From Ricinus communis (Eukaryota; Streptophyta; Magnoliopsida; Malpighiales; Euphorbiaceae), in the NCBI RefSeq assembly GCF_019578655.1, contig NC_063257.1, positions 3,410,001 to 3,474,000 of the forward strand: a DNA stretch of 64,000 nt, read 5' to 3'. The position numbers were made by a program, and so were the translations under genes. The stretch's first letter is position 1, and each line of letters starts with the position of its first letter. The notes under the pieces were generated by a model. The model searched no databases and was not told the DNA's origin. It worked only from the letters and a program-made list of their open reading frames with translations. Shown here one piece after another: positions 38,081 through 50,799 of the stretch.

Positions 38081-39667
38081 TCAGATATTGCAACACCAGT
38101 AAGCATAGTGCTCATCTCTGCGATGGTTACTAACAAGACCTCCGCACTGTAAACAGATGAAGCTGCTCCCATCTGAGAATGCATCCAACACAATTTGCAT
38201 CCTTCCTGTTTCTGCGAGTATAGAGTTTCCATGAGCATCTGGTGTAACTGATGGTCCACCTACATTATGTGCTGATGGTTCAGATTTGGAAGGCTGGGCT
38301 TCAACAATTGCACACTCGGCAAACAAAGAAGCAAGTTGATCAACAGCAGTGTTCTCTTGCACCCTGTTTCTATACAACTCACGAGCACGATGCAGGGACT
38401 GAAACACAGCCTCATCCCCACCTTTGGTACGCATTGCCATGACAACCTGTAGCAAGCACTCCATAAGGACTGGATCTACATAATTTTTTAGATTTGTTTC
38501 TTATATATTAAATTAATTTCCGCCTTTTTGTGGTCTGTGCACAGCAATTTATAGAGATCTACAAATTGTATGTATATGAACTTTCGATACTAATCTTAAG
38601 AAAATATCACTGAACATTCTATATATGTTAACAATAAGACCATATAATGAGTGCCATAGCTAACTACATTGCCATAGTAGTTAGTCTTCATATGGAATCG
38701 ATTTTTAACCCATCACATGCCGAAAAAAGCATCCCCATAGGAACGACAGCACTACAGACTAGTCATAGCTGCAAAACTGACTGGCGGGCTTTTGTATGAT
38801 TGTATGGCAGGCAATTCATTAAAATCAGCAAAGCAAGAAAAAACAGGGAAATGCCAAATCAGAGCCCTTCTTTACTTCCGTTCTAAGAGATACCAATAAC
38901 GTCATGATTCCCATTGTGTTACAAGATGGGGTTGCCTTCTTTTTTAAATGAAAGACGGTAACAAAATGCATTGCCAATTTCCATTATATGCAATACTTAT
39001 CGAGCCGGTTGGAGTTTAAAAAAGGAAAAACAAAACAGATAGCAAAAAAGAAAAGAAAAGAAAAATTAGAAGGCATTTTAGAACTTATGTACATATCTAT
39101 TAAGCCATTTAGTACACGAATAAGTCCTTAGATATAAGAAAAGTGAAGTCACAGAAAATAATTAAGAAACCAATACAGGAATAGCTAACAAAGCTAATCT
39201 GGCTACCATTTGAATAACATATACTCATTTTTTCCTTTAAACAAAGAAAAAAAAAAGTGAAAAGGATCTAAAGCATAGTCAAACAACTTGTGAAGATCAA
39301 AAGTAAGCGAACTCATTTCTTAATTTGGGCAAAATGGTCCAAATAAAACATGAAGATTAATAAATGTTAATCGAGAACATACATAAGATGTTAGAACTAG
39401 GTTAAATATAATTATTATTTTTTTTTTAAAAAAAAGCATATATAAAACTCAGAACAGAAATGCTAATTCTGATACTCAAAATCATGATTAGAGAAAAGTA
39501 GGCAAAAGGATAAAAGTAATTTGTTATACCGCTTGAAGAGCCTGAGTAGGTTTTCCCTGATTTATAAGCTGACGAGCCAACGCCAGCAACTCTCTTACGG
39601 CGTCGTTTTGAGGCACCGACTCTCTCTCCGTCATCTCTGTGTCCGTACCGTCCATGGCATCTGGCAT
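38081..39667 (-). CDS. Conserved small protein with C-terminal CCHC-like zinc knuckle, function unknown
   Basis: Two exons, 39667-39530 and 38446-38081, separated by a 1083-bp GT-AG intron in phase 0, give 167 aa. The first exon encodes an acidic start, then [20 protein letters not shown], a helical stretch like a TPR helix, followed in exon 2 by a second helix ([13 protein letters not shown]). The middle is Ser/Pro-rich and probably disordered. The C-terminus carries C144-x2-C147-x11-H159-x4-C164 ([21 protein letters not shown]), which should bind zinc. I cannot name the protein. ATGs at 39667 and 39655 are both in frame; I chose the first. The exon-2 stretch upstream of the acceptor (MECLLQ, at 38464) is intron, since CTACAG/GTTGTC gives a clean acceptor. 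Confidence 0.75.
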
Positions 39668-41861
39668 TTTTGTTAATTATTAGGTTCAGCTTTTCCCAAT
39701 GTTTTTTTCATTCCTTTTCTTTTGCTGAATTCAAATCAAAACGTCCAGAAATGCACACTTTGTTTTTAATTTCTTTTATTTTTCTTGCTTTTAGCTAGAT
39801 GATTCTAGCAATTTCTGTTGTGGCAGAAATTATGTTCTCTTCAAACTCTCCCAAGATGAATCAATTTCTGGACTGGGCTTTTGCGCTTTGGGCCTATCTC
39901 CTTTTCCAAAAAATGTTTTTCTTTTTTTATATTATTTTCATTTTTAATTTTCTATCCTTTATTTTCTGGACAGACGAACAGAGAATGCTTTTCCTCATAG
40001 CCTATGTTTGGAATGAAGGGAGGAAAATAAGAGAGTAGTTTAGCAGAAGAATTATGCTATTAACTAACTATTGCAGCAAGCACACATGGAAGAAAATCTT
40101 CTCAGGCTGCAGAACCAAATTCAACAAGTCCAGAACCACCATTACTGCCAATAGAGGTCAAAAGCAATAATTGTTGGTGGGCACCTGGGCTGCTGTTGGA
40201 TCTTGGACAACAGTTGGGTAATTAATTGGAAAAGCATGACTACTGTGTTAGATATTTAGAGCTGTTGTGTATGTTTAGAGTCGTGTCTATTTAGCGTGAC
40301 GATTGTGTTATATTTATCACAATAAAAACAAAATCACTGATACAACAAGTCATTACATAAAATTATAATAATTAATTGAATATCTGTAAAATATAGACAA
40401 AAATGATGACATTCATCATCGAGAAATAATTATCTAAATCAATTATTACACAACTATTCATGTAATAACATATTATATATATATCATTACCTTACATATA
40501 ATACATTAGATCATTATTGGTTAGACATTTATAATTATTTTAATTTTTCGTAATAAGAAACTAAAAATTATAACATATATTAGAATTTGAAAAATCATCC
40601 ATTGTTTAACACTTAGTATAGGGGTTTGAGATCCAGAATTTGGAATCTCACTTTTAATTCACGTTGAAAGAAGTCTTACACACAAGTTATTATCAATATA
40701 TCATCAATTAATTATTAGCTTCTCCAAATATATCATATCATATCACATGATAATTGAACGGGATAATTTTTTAATCTTATAAAATCTTTAAGATAAACCA
40801 AGTATGAATTAGAAGATAATTAGAACGCATCAAGAATGTTTGAACTAATCAAGAATGTTATCATGACTATAGAATTCTTCCCATGTGACTTTGCACATGG
40901 CTTGAGTTCATTCATTTAGATATACTTCGTTATGAATTATTCCCCTGAAGGATGATGAGTTGCCGTAGATGGCAAAGAAAAAGTAGGAATCAGGGTTCTA
41001 AAATGGAGAGAACTTTGCTAGACATCAAATAAAACTCTGCTCTAACAAATATTGGTATGTAAAACCTAAAGAAATAATATCGTCACGACCTACAACCATA
41101 ATTTAATTCCTTAAACAAAAGAGAAGGTTTTGCAGTGGTCCAAGGCAGCAATTGCTCTGATCTCCCTGAATCCGCCATGAACACAGACTGGATTCTGGCG
41201 GAGCCATCATCACATACATAACATAGTTAGATATAACTAAAAAATGCAAAGAAATGTTCTCTGCAGTACAACCATACTATGCGTATGCCTTTTTTAAAAA
41301 AGTCTTTAGCTTGCACACATAAATATTAAGATGCTCTACTCACAAATCTGTTGGATGGATACTCTTGTCTTGCCCAACGCTCTACTCTGATGTATTAATA
41401 GATTTTAAGTGAGATTTTACGGAATGGGCAGCTTATTTGTGCTCTTACATAAATGTATATTTCTGTGACCTTGCAAGTTGCAGCTACACAGCCAATATAA
41501 GGACCCCATTGTACCCACAAAGTCAATGAGAAATGACTGCTCCATTTGCTACATTCTGTCAAGGTATAGCTGTAGTTCAAAATATCGCCATTGAATTTGA
41601 TAGTTCACAAACGGAGTCCCATTTCATGTTAAAGATCCAAATTCAGTTGTCTCTAGAATAATCATACAACAGATTTATTGCTCATTTGATACTGTCCAAC
41701 ATGAAAAACTAATTTCTTATTTTCATGTACAACAAACTAATTAAGCGGTTAGGCGAGAATTGAATGTAGATCAAAGACTTGCATATAATGTAGGATGCGT
41801 CTTTATATCACCCTATTCCTTCACTCTATAATAAATATTGTAGGGGGTACATATAATAACA
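39668..41861. other. Intergenic, no supported gene
   Basis: The left end is the promoter of the 167-aa protein gene. The remainder is AT-rich; the part near 41,861 is the 3' flank of the receptor kinase gene. A plus-strand frame at 39,799-40,038 is Phe/Ile-rich, crosses homopolymers and is not supported. Confidence 0.6.
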
Positions 41862-44380
41862 CTAGGACATGACAACATGTTGGTCCACTTCACTATCCTC
41901 CAATAGTACAGTTTCTTTAATCTCTTGTAGCATCTTTAGTACTTGCCACATAGTGGGCCTTTGCTCGGGGGAGGTCGAGCTACAAGCTAAAGCAACCTCA
42001 AGAAGCATCTCTAATCTACTATCTTCACTGCCATCATCTTCCCTAGCGGACCTTACCCAATCCATCATATCATCAGGAACTAAAAATGGAAGCTGGGACG
42101 GAGGCTTTCCAGTTAACAGCTCTAACAAGAGAATCCCAAATGAGAACACATCAGATTTGGAGGTTGATTGGTGAGTTGAATTACGAGTTTCTGGTGCTTT
42201 GTATGCCGTGGCATCTGGGTTGTTATTGTCATCTTGTAATGACTGTGAAGTAGCGAGAACGGCAAGGCAGTAATCGGCAATACATGCCTCGAACTCAGGA
42301 CCCAGAAGTACATTTGAGGACTTGAGATTGCCATGGACAAGCCTCCATGCTTGGTGGATGTAAGAGAGGCCTTGTGCTACATCCTCTGCTATCTTTAAAC
42401 ATGATGTCCAGTGGAGTGGTTTTGCTCTTGTTGATTTCGAACCTGCATTTCCACATCATCCCTAATTATTATTTTCATGTTTTGACCTTCTGGTCAATCC
42501 CGATCGAAAAGAAAAAAAATCTTATCCACGAGGCAGCACATTTAAATACTACAAGAAAAGACTAAAGGTGAGGGTCCCACTCGTTAACGTATACGTGCTC
42601 AGAATTAAGCAATAGCTGTAGGACCCGTCAGCTTGCGACGAAACAAAATTCTATCAGGCAGGTGGAATCCACGCGCTAGAGGCCACTAGCTCTAATTAAA
42701 CAGCTAACAAGATTCTATTCTATTATGCTCGTAACACGAAAAAGACACATCCATCAGGAAAGTGCTTTAGTTGATTTAATAATCAGAGTTTTAGTAAGAC
42801 ACAAAAATTACGCCAATTCCCAACGCCGTCCAGTAGCGAGATTCTTGGTGTTGGGGCAAAGTTAAGTTAAGAATTAAGATACAACCAAGTCTAGTCTAGT
42901 GTAATTGAGTTCATCATAAGAAACTGAGTCGAACTCGCTTACCGTGAATGAGAGAAAAGAGGCTGCCGTTAGGTTGATAATCATAGATAAGAAGCCTTTC
43001 TTCTCTAGCTTGAAAATAAGCTCTAAGAGGAACTAAATTTGGATGCCTAAGTCCGCCAACTGACTCCATGTGCCGCTCAAAATCATCTTTGCTGTTGCCT
43101 TGCAATTTACTAGCATCAAGCCTTTTAACACACACAATCAGACGATTATCTAACACCGCCTTATATGTGGTCCCAATTGTGCCTCTACCTAACAACTCAG
43201 CTGAAGCTCTCATAAGCTGATCCAGCGTGTAAAGCTGTGCCTCACCCGCACAGAATAATAAACACCCACTCTTCCCTACATGCATCCCTTGCACTCTTTT
43301 CACCTTCTCTTCTAACTCATTTTCTTGCTGATCTATTTGCATCACCGCCGCTACAGCAGCAACGCCGCCGCATCCGTCTGATGTAACTGTCTCTTTTGAT
43401 TTCTTTTGATTCCTCTGTTTTCTCACAGCCATTGCAAAGCAAAGAAGCGAACCGATGAAAATAAATACACCTGATGCAAACCCGATGATTAATGCTGTTC
43501 TCTTGTGTTTTGTTTTGGAGCTCGGTTGCGATAAGTCAACGCCATGTAATTCGGCACTTTGACCAAGCGTTACTGCAGGCGGCGGAGATGAAGGCGGCGA
43601 TGAACCGAAAAATGGGGGACTAGGATGGCATTCTTTGTGTATAATCTCTCCGCAAAGATTAGGATTTGATAGAAAGGAAGAAAGATCAAAACGAAGTAAC
43701 GTAGGTGTAACAGGAACTGCACCAGTGAAATTATTGTAGGAGACATTGAAGGTTTTAAGAGATGACTGGTTTAGCGGAGGAATGCTGCCATTGAACCGGT
43801 TGGAATCGAGACGGAAGGAGTACAGCCGGTCTAAAGAGCTTAACCAGGTAGGTATAGGTCCGGATAAATTGTTGTGGGAAAGATCGAGAGTGCGGAGCCT
43901 GTGGAGCGAACGGAGAGAAGGGGGGAAAGAAGCTGTAAAAGAGTTGTGATCAAGAAAAAGGGACTTGAGATTAACGAGTTTTGATAAATCAGGAATGGGA
44001 CCGGTGATTGAGTTGTTTTGCAGACTGAGGACGCGGAGCTGGTCAAGGAGAGTCAAAGTGTCGGGAGCAAAAGTACCGCCAAGATCTAAGTTGTGAAGAA
44101 CCAGACGGACCACTTTTCGCTGGAAACATTTAATTCCTACCCATTCACAGAAATGGGAGGTTGTGTTTTGAGAATAAGGCAGATTGCTGTTTAAATCGAC
44201 AGTAGATTTGAATGCGAGAAGCGCAGTAGCATCAGAAGTGGTGGAAGCGGCGGTGAATATGGTAGAAAAGGAAAGCAAAAGAAAGGCATTTGAGAAGAGA
44301 AGACGAAGCATTTGTGGGATTGACTGGGGAAAAGGGCAGGGGCAAGTGTGTTGTTGAAAAAGTATTAGTGTATTTTTCAT
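41862..44380 (-). CDS. LRR-III receptor-like kinase, probable pseudokinase
   Basis: Two exons, 44380-42943 and 42442-41862, with a 500-bp GT-AG phase-1 intron inside the kinase domain, a common LRR-III layout. The first ATG gives 672 aa. An in-frame ATG at 44311 (649 aa) puts a clean signal peptide, [20 protein letters not shown], at the very N-terminus and is the likelier start. Outside: an LRR N-cap, about five short LRRs (95-235) and a Pro/Ser-rich stalk. Membrane span 296-319 (first-ATG numbering). Kinase domain: GRGTIG (398-403) and VKRLD with Lys419 are kept, but the catalytic HRD is HGN (516-518) and DFG is DYC (536-538). The missing catalytic Asp and altered metal site argue against phosphotransfer. 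It resembles At5g67200/At3g50230. A role in scaffolding or co-reception at the plasma membrane is inferred. Confidence 0.92.
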
Positions 44381-47300
44381 TTCATTCCCATTCCCCGATA
44401 TGAGTAAAGACTGGATGGTGATGGGTGAAACGAAGGGTGCGCTTCATGACAAAGCATGTAAGAGCTGAGAAGAAGCAGCTGTCGGGTCTGCATGCCCTCA
44501 GTATCACGTGAAGTAAATGAAATTAAAACGGAGTTAACTCTATACTCTCTAACTCTGCATTTTATTACATCAAATACTACTACTTATATTCTATTTATTA
44601 GTTACATAAGTATTATATCCATCATTTTTCTGTTTTAAGTTTAACAGTATGCTACCAACGAGTATTTTTTCTTCCAAAAAAATCTTTGACAGTGACCGTC
44701 TTTTATTTTATTTTTTTTAAGTTAAAGAGTAAAATCTCTAGCTAAGTTCTTAACTTGTTATTTATGTTTTAGAAAATTTGAAGTAAACACTAACCTATCA
44801 TTTGTTTCGTCCAGTAATAAGATTTTAAATAAATATAACATTTAAGATAAATTATAATATTTAAAAGTTTAAAAAAAAAAAAAAAAAAAGTGAAATAGAA
44901 AGAATTGGTAGGATGTTCTAAAGAAGCAAAGGGTTTAAGAATCTAAAAGGCTTGAACACTAATGAGTCCCAATATCTAAAGCTTTTCAAAAGCTAATTTG
45001 TTCTGCCTTTTCCTTGGAGAAGAGAATCCGTGTGATACACTGGTTATAAGACGGTGTGGCATGTGAATTTACAGTTAGCATGCAGCAGTAATGCATTCGA
45101 ACCTAAACTGTTGACTAGCATTTGATTGCTTTAGGAGTTGATTGATAAAAAATTCAATTCCTGATGTAAATACAGTGAATTTATGGAATTTGTGGTTCAT
45201 TGAAGAAAGATATTTTACATTATAAATTTTTTTATGTAAACTTAGTATATATATTACAATAAATAAAATAATAATATATAAATTTTAAAATTAAATAATT
45301 AAAATATATTATTATTATTTAAATTAATAATACATATCAATCAATCTACCAATAAAAATATACAGCAACAGCAACGTTAGACTACCTGCATTTCATCGCA
45401 CCTCTCCGTACCCTCTAGGACAAAAGTTCATACATCATACCATACATGTAGAGTACAAATAGATGGGTATTGGTGAGTGTCGATTACATAAATCATTCAT
45501 TCATATATTACTCATTTAAAATTTATTTAGATATTCAGATTTATATAATCCATATAAATCTTCATCCATCCATTTATCTAATTATTTAATTAGTATTAGT
45601 TTAATTATTTTAAATACATTATTATTATTATTATAGAATTTATTTTTATTATTATTATTAGTATTCAAATTTAGTAAATTATTTTAATTTTATTATTGTC
45701 ATTATTAGAAATAAATTTAACAAATACAGTTCTTTTTTTCCTCAATTTTATTTCTATAATTTTATTAGCATCACTTTCTTTCTAGTGAAATTCTTTTTAT
45801 AGCTTCTTAATGTATAATTAGTTTAATATTTTTTTTATTATTATATTAAATTTATCAAAAAGAAGTATGTAAGACCCATAAAAATATTTTGGTGAAATTT
45901 TTTTCTTTTCTTCTTTTTATTTTTATATTTCTTAATTTTTTATTATAATATAATTTTGTGTCAAGATATATCCATTTATTTTTATAAATAACAAACATGA
46001 CAAGTTTCATTCAAAAAAACTCTATATAACAAATCTCTTTTACTTTCATATTTTTTTATTATTAAACTAAATTTTATTAAATTTAATTAAACTACTTAGC
46101 TATTCATCTCCTTTATTAATTATAGTACATTACTTTCTCTATTTTGAAATAAGTGTTATTTAAAAAAAATATTATTTTAAATTAATATTATTTTAAGTAA
46201 CTAATGAAGTATTAATTACTTCTTCTTAATTTTATAGTTATTCATTGTGAGAGAGAAATTAATAATGGTATAACAAAAACAAAATATATTAAAATAAAAA
46301 AATTATAGAAATTTTATGTATTTTAATAAATTGATATTTTATTCATATAAAATATTTTTATAATTTACTTTCTCTTGATTGAAGCCATTGATGTTCGATT
46401 CTGATCAGTTTGATTTTTTCGAGTGGTCACCCTTAATTATATGGGATAGGCTTTTCAAAAGCTACTATAACTATAAATTTTTTCTTAAAAAGTTATGTAA
46501 CAAGTAAAAGAATCATTGATTTAAAAGATGATTAACAGTGGACTCAAATTTTAGTAAGAATAAAAGTAGACAAATAGAGAAAAAGAAGTGGTAAGCCTCA
46601 GTGAATTTTGTCTTATTACATAGGTCCTTGGTTCGACCTCCTAATGAGAATTGAGGTCCTTGCGCAGGCGTCTCATCCCAAAGACTTGCTTGCTCGCTGG
46701 GAAGGATACAGATGGGGTCCATTGAAAGCAAAGTAAAAACGAGAAGAGAAGGATTGTGCTTTAGTTCGGCTTAGCTGGTCTTCATGGCATGAAGAACTCG
46801 GGTTTGACAAAAGAATAAAAATCAAGTTGAGTCGACTGTGATTCTTCTTGTTCCACCAGACGAAGCACGCTACGCTAGTCGAAACTTTCAGCTGCCGTTT
46901 CGGCTTACGACTTTTTAACTTGAAAGTGAGCGAGCCGGTTGAGTTTGTTTGGCAGTAGTATTCCTACCATAAAAAAAAAATGCCTATTATCTAATCTAGA
47001 AGCTTTGCTAAAAGCAAGGTCGCTCTGCTTCGTAGACAAGACTCGTTCTGTACTTGACTTACGAACTACTTTCAAAACTTTAAAATTTCAAATTTAAATA
47101 ATATTTTATAAAAGAAGATCACATTTAATTGCTAATAATATATTTTTAATCAATCATTGAAGGATGAAGATCACTTAATAATTAATCAGACCCTCTTTAA
47201 ATTATTAATTAATCAAAAGAATGATTTTATTGAAAAGAAAAAATAATAATAATAATTCAAATAATGAATCGTAAGAGTGACAAAGAGAAGTAAGCATGAT

Positions 47301-50100
47301 GGTCCAAGCATTTATTGATTCATTCTGTCCCTTTCTTTTTTGAAATATGTATCACAATTACTTTACAATTTGATATTTTAATTTGAAAAGATATTTATTT
47401 ACAATTTTAATTCAATAAATAAATAATATATAAACATAAAAGATAAATAGTTCTTAAAGCGTGTCACTATAGCAATTTTAGAGCTTTAAAATCTTAAGTG
47501 TATTTTTTAATTAACTAAAAATATTGACTATCTGAAAGAATGTAATTACATTGATAATATAAGTTGCAATTTTTAAAATCTAAAAATGAGTAAATAAAAT
47601 TTGTTGTTTAAAGATCATTATTTATAGTTAAATATTAAAATTATTGAAAAAATTATATCTGTAGTTTTGATTGGGACAGTGTTTTGTATGTGATATAATT
47701 TGCAATGTATACTTCCCAAATTGTCGAAATAAAAATCATGGAATCAATTTATCTTTTTCACATATCTCTTTGTTTTTTTTCTTTAATAATATTTCCTTAT
47801 TTTGCCTTTCTAGTTATAAGAGTTCAGGATTATGGGTGGGTCTGGTACTGCAACCAAATTATAAGATTGCAGGCCTTTTGTCCGATTAAGATTAGGGTAG
47901 ATGATCGGAATGATCCCGATACAGACACAAGACTCAATTAAATTTCCCGTCCAGGCTGATACGGCAGATGGTAGCGTGAATGGGAACAAAATAGACAGAT
48001 CCATCCTCTACGTTTCATTATCTAGTGGAGCAGCAGTCAATATGCATTTCTGGACTGAGCAGTTTTCAATTCTTGAGCAGGAAATGGTAATTGGCCGGAT
48101 GGGTCAGATTTTGCTGTTTCGTCTTCCTCTACCAAGAATGGAATAATAAAAATAGCAGCTACTATAAATAATTATAATTCATAATTAACTTTTAAAATAT
48201 AACATAATTAAAGTTCGGTTAAATATCATTAAATCAAACTTGAATTTGAGTAGTGTAATTAATGAGTTAAATAAAATTTGAATAATATTCTAATTTCGTT
48301 TGAAACTAATAAGATTCTATTTGAGTAGCCTGTATGAGTATTCAATTTTATATAATTTAAACACTATTGGTATTACATCTAAGTAATGAATTTAGAGCTC
48401 ACATTCAAAAACTTATTCACACTTATTAGAAGTTTAGTGTAAATTTAAAAGAAAGAATGATAAAGTTAAACTGAATTAAACCCAAGTGCTTTATATATGT
48501 AATTTAATCGACTTTAAGTAAAATAGATTTAGAAGAACATGTTTTTTTCTTAAAAAAAAAAAAACTATAATCATTTTTAATTTTTTTGCAATTTTTTAAT
48601 TCTTTTATTTATATGTTTTTTATTTTTATTTTTTTTATAAAATATACTAATAATATATATAAAGAATACCAAAATAATATCTTTTATTTTAAATTATTGT
48701 AAAAATCAGTCAAATGGGGTAGATTTATCATTTTTATTTTCTATACTTATATTTAGTATTTTTATAATAATTAATATATTTTGATGACATAAAGATGTAT
48801 GTTTTAAAAAATACTATAATATATTAAAAATACTAAAATGTTATTGAAAACACATAAAAATATAATTAAAATAAATAAACAAAGAAATATAAGAATGCTA
48901 AGAAAGATTATAATTTTGTACTTATAGCAATTATTTAAATTTTTATAATAATAAAAATAAAAATATATATAAATAATAAAAATGATATTATTATAATTTT
49001 ATTAAGAAAAATAATACTAAAAAATAAAGTATAATTTAAAAAAGTTATATAAGTATTTTTTTCCAGATTTTAAAAATAAAGTTCACAGTTCATTTTCTGT
49101 ATACATATAAAAATAAAAAATAAAAACCTGAGCCTAAATTTTAAACTCAAATTTGGAGCTCAAGTCAAGTGGTGCTCAGGTTTGAGACTGTATTGGCTCC
49201 ATTTGGCTCGATTGCACCCTACTCCACTTTCCTGTTTAATCCAGAAAAACAGGAAAAACAAAATCCGGCCCAAAGTTTTGAGTCTTGAATGGTATCAGTT
49301 AAAGGGTACCGTATTTCAAGAAAGTAGCAATTGCTATAACATGGAGCCCCTCCCTCCCTCCATCAGTCTCTGTTGATCCAACTCCATAAACATGTCTAGT
49401 GGCGAGACAAGTTAAAAGATGCCTTCATTTGATATGAAATTTTATAAATTATTTTTTTTTAGAAAATTGTACAATGTGAAAATTTTTATTATTTTTCTTC
49501 AATTATTAATTCTTTAAATTATACACTACACTTTTAATTTTTATAAGATTATAATAAAATAAATTATTATTATTATTATTATTAAAATTATTAATTTTTA
49601 TTTTACCACGTACATTTATTTTTAACAATAAAGTTTTTATTCTTTAAATTATAATAAATTGAGTTTAAAATAATATTATATGAAGAATTAATATTTTTAA
49701 ATATATTTTTTATATATTTATGAAAGCTAGTTCTTTACCCACTTTGTTATCATTTAATCGTCAATTATTTTGATTATAAATAATAATATAAGTTAAATTT
49801 ATATATATAATTAAATAAATTTTTAAATATTTTATAATTAATTAAAATATTTGAAATTAATAATAAATTAAATACTTTTAACGTCTTTATTAGTTTTTCC
49901 ATATTTTAAGATTCTATTAATACAAAAATATAAAAATTATAAATAAATTAATACAAAAACTATAAAATTATACATAAATTTGAATTCTACATATCAATAA
50001 TAAGTACATGTGTCAAAACTAAAAATTATATATATTATAATATAATAATATGTTAAAAAAACTATTAGACTAGATACATATTAATATTCTTTTGTTCATT
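44381..50100. other. AT-rich desert with scattered repeats
   Basis: Long A/T runs and ATT/TTA repeats dominate. Islands of more balanced composition occur at 46,580-47,065, 47,815-48,150 and 49,140-49,420. The last contains GGCTCGATTGCACCCTAC, similar to the ends of common plant repeats. No gene is supported; the 63-81 aa frames in the islands have no recognised similarity. Confidence 0.6.
46585..46740 (+). mobile_element. Candidate tRNA-derived SINE fragment
   Basis: AGTGGTAAGCCTCAG resembles a degenerate pol III A box and TTGGTTCGACCTCC, about 45 bp on, resembles a B box (GGTTCGANNCC). Past the B box are AGGTCC and CAGGCGTCTCATCCC words, then AAAGTAAAAA. No cloverleaf forms, so it is not a tRNA gene. 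A piece of organelle DNA is the alternative. Confidence 0.3.
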
Positions 50101-50700
50101 TACATGTACTAAAAGCCGGGCGGATAGCTACCCGAGTATGTGAGATGGCAAGACTGAGCCGGGCGGATAGTCTTGTCAAGTGGTTACTGAAATTTAAAAA
50201 TGTGAGGAAATGTAAGGATGAGTCATCTGATCCTAATATGATAGAAATAATGTGGAATTGAATTATTTGACTTGGTTGAGTTTGAGATTATTTGCATTAC
50301 GTGAGATGAAATTATATGTTTATGAGAATAACCGAAATGGTTGATTTTGTGATTGTTAGTTAAGTGTTGGTATAATTTTCCCGTATTGATAAAGATTTGA
50401 TAATTCTAGCCTAATATACTATAGTTTAGTAAATTAAATGCTTATTGAGTCGCTAGCTCATTCCTTAGCAAATTTTTTTTTCGTTAGTGCAGTTGTAGAT
50501 AGCCTTACCGTGCATTGCTCTTTTGCATTAGTCAATATTATCACGTGGGCCGGAGGAGTTATCTAAAAGTATTGGGGCATTTTGGAAACTTGTGTGAATT
50601 AAACTCACTGTATAAATATTTCTTATATATATTAAGTATGTCATGCCACTTAAATTGTATGAATGTATATTGTAACTAAATAGTAAATTATGTTTATAAA
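50101..50700. repeat. Candidate LTR-like retrotransposon remnant
   Basis: Less AT-rich than the DNA to its left. Contains two copies of GCCGGGCGGATAG (50115-50127 and 50158-50170), each within a small inverted repeat, and the word GAGTCGCTAGCTCATTCC (about 50,446-50,463), which is common in plant gypsy LTRs. No paired LTR or coding part was found with it. Confidence 0.3.
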
Positions 50701-50701
50701 G

Positions 50702-50702
<1 letters not shown>

Positions 50703-50765
<63 letters not shown>
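50703..50765. repeat. (TA)31 microsatellite
   Basis: About 31 uninterrupted TA units, the longest simple repeat in the window. It abuts the retroelement's decayed left end. Confidence 0.95.
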
Positions 50766-50767
<2 letters not shown>

Positions 50768-50799
50768 CTATTCAATAGGAAGTTTGAGTTGGGGTGTTA

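Noticed and set aside
46600..46660. tRNA gene
   Set aside because: Box-like words are present but no acceptor stem or cloverleaf can be formed.
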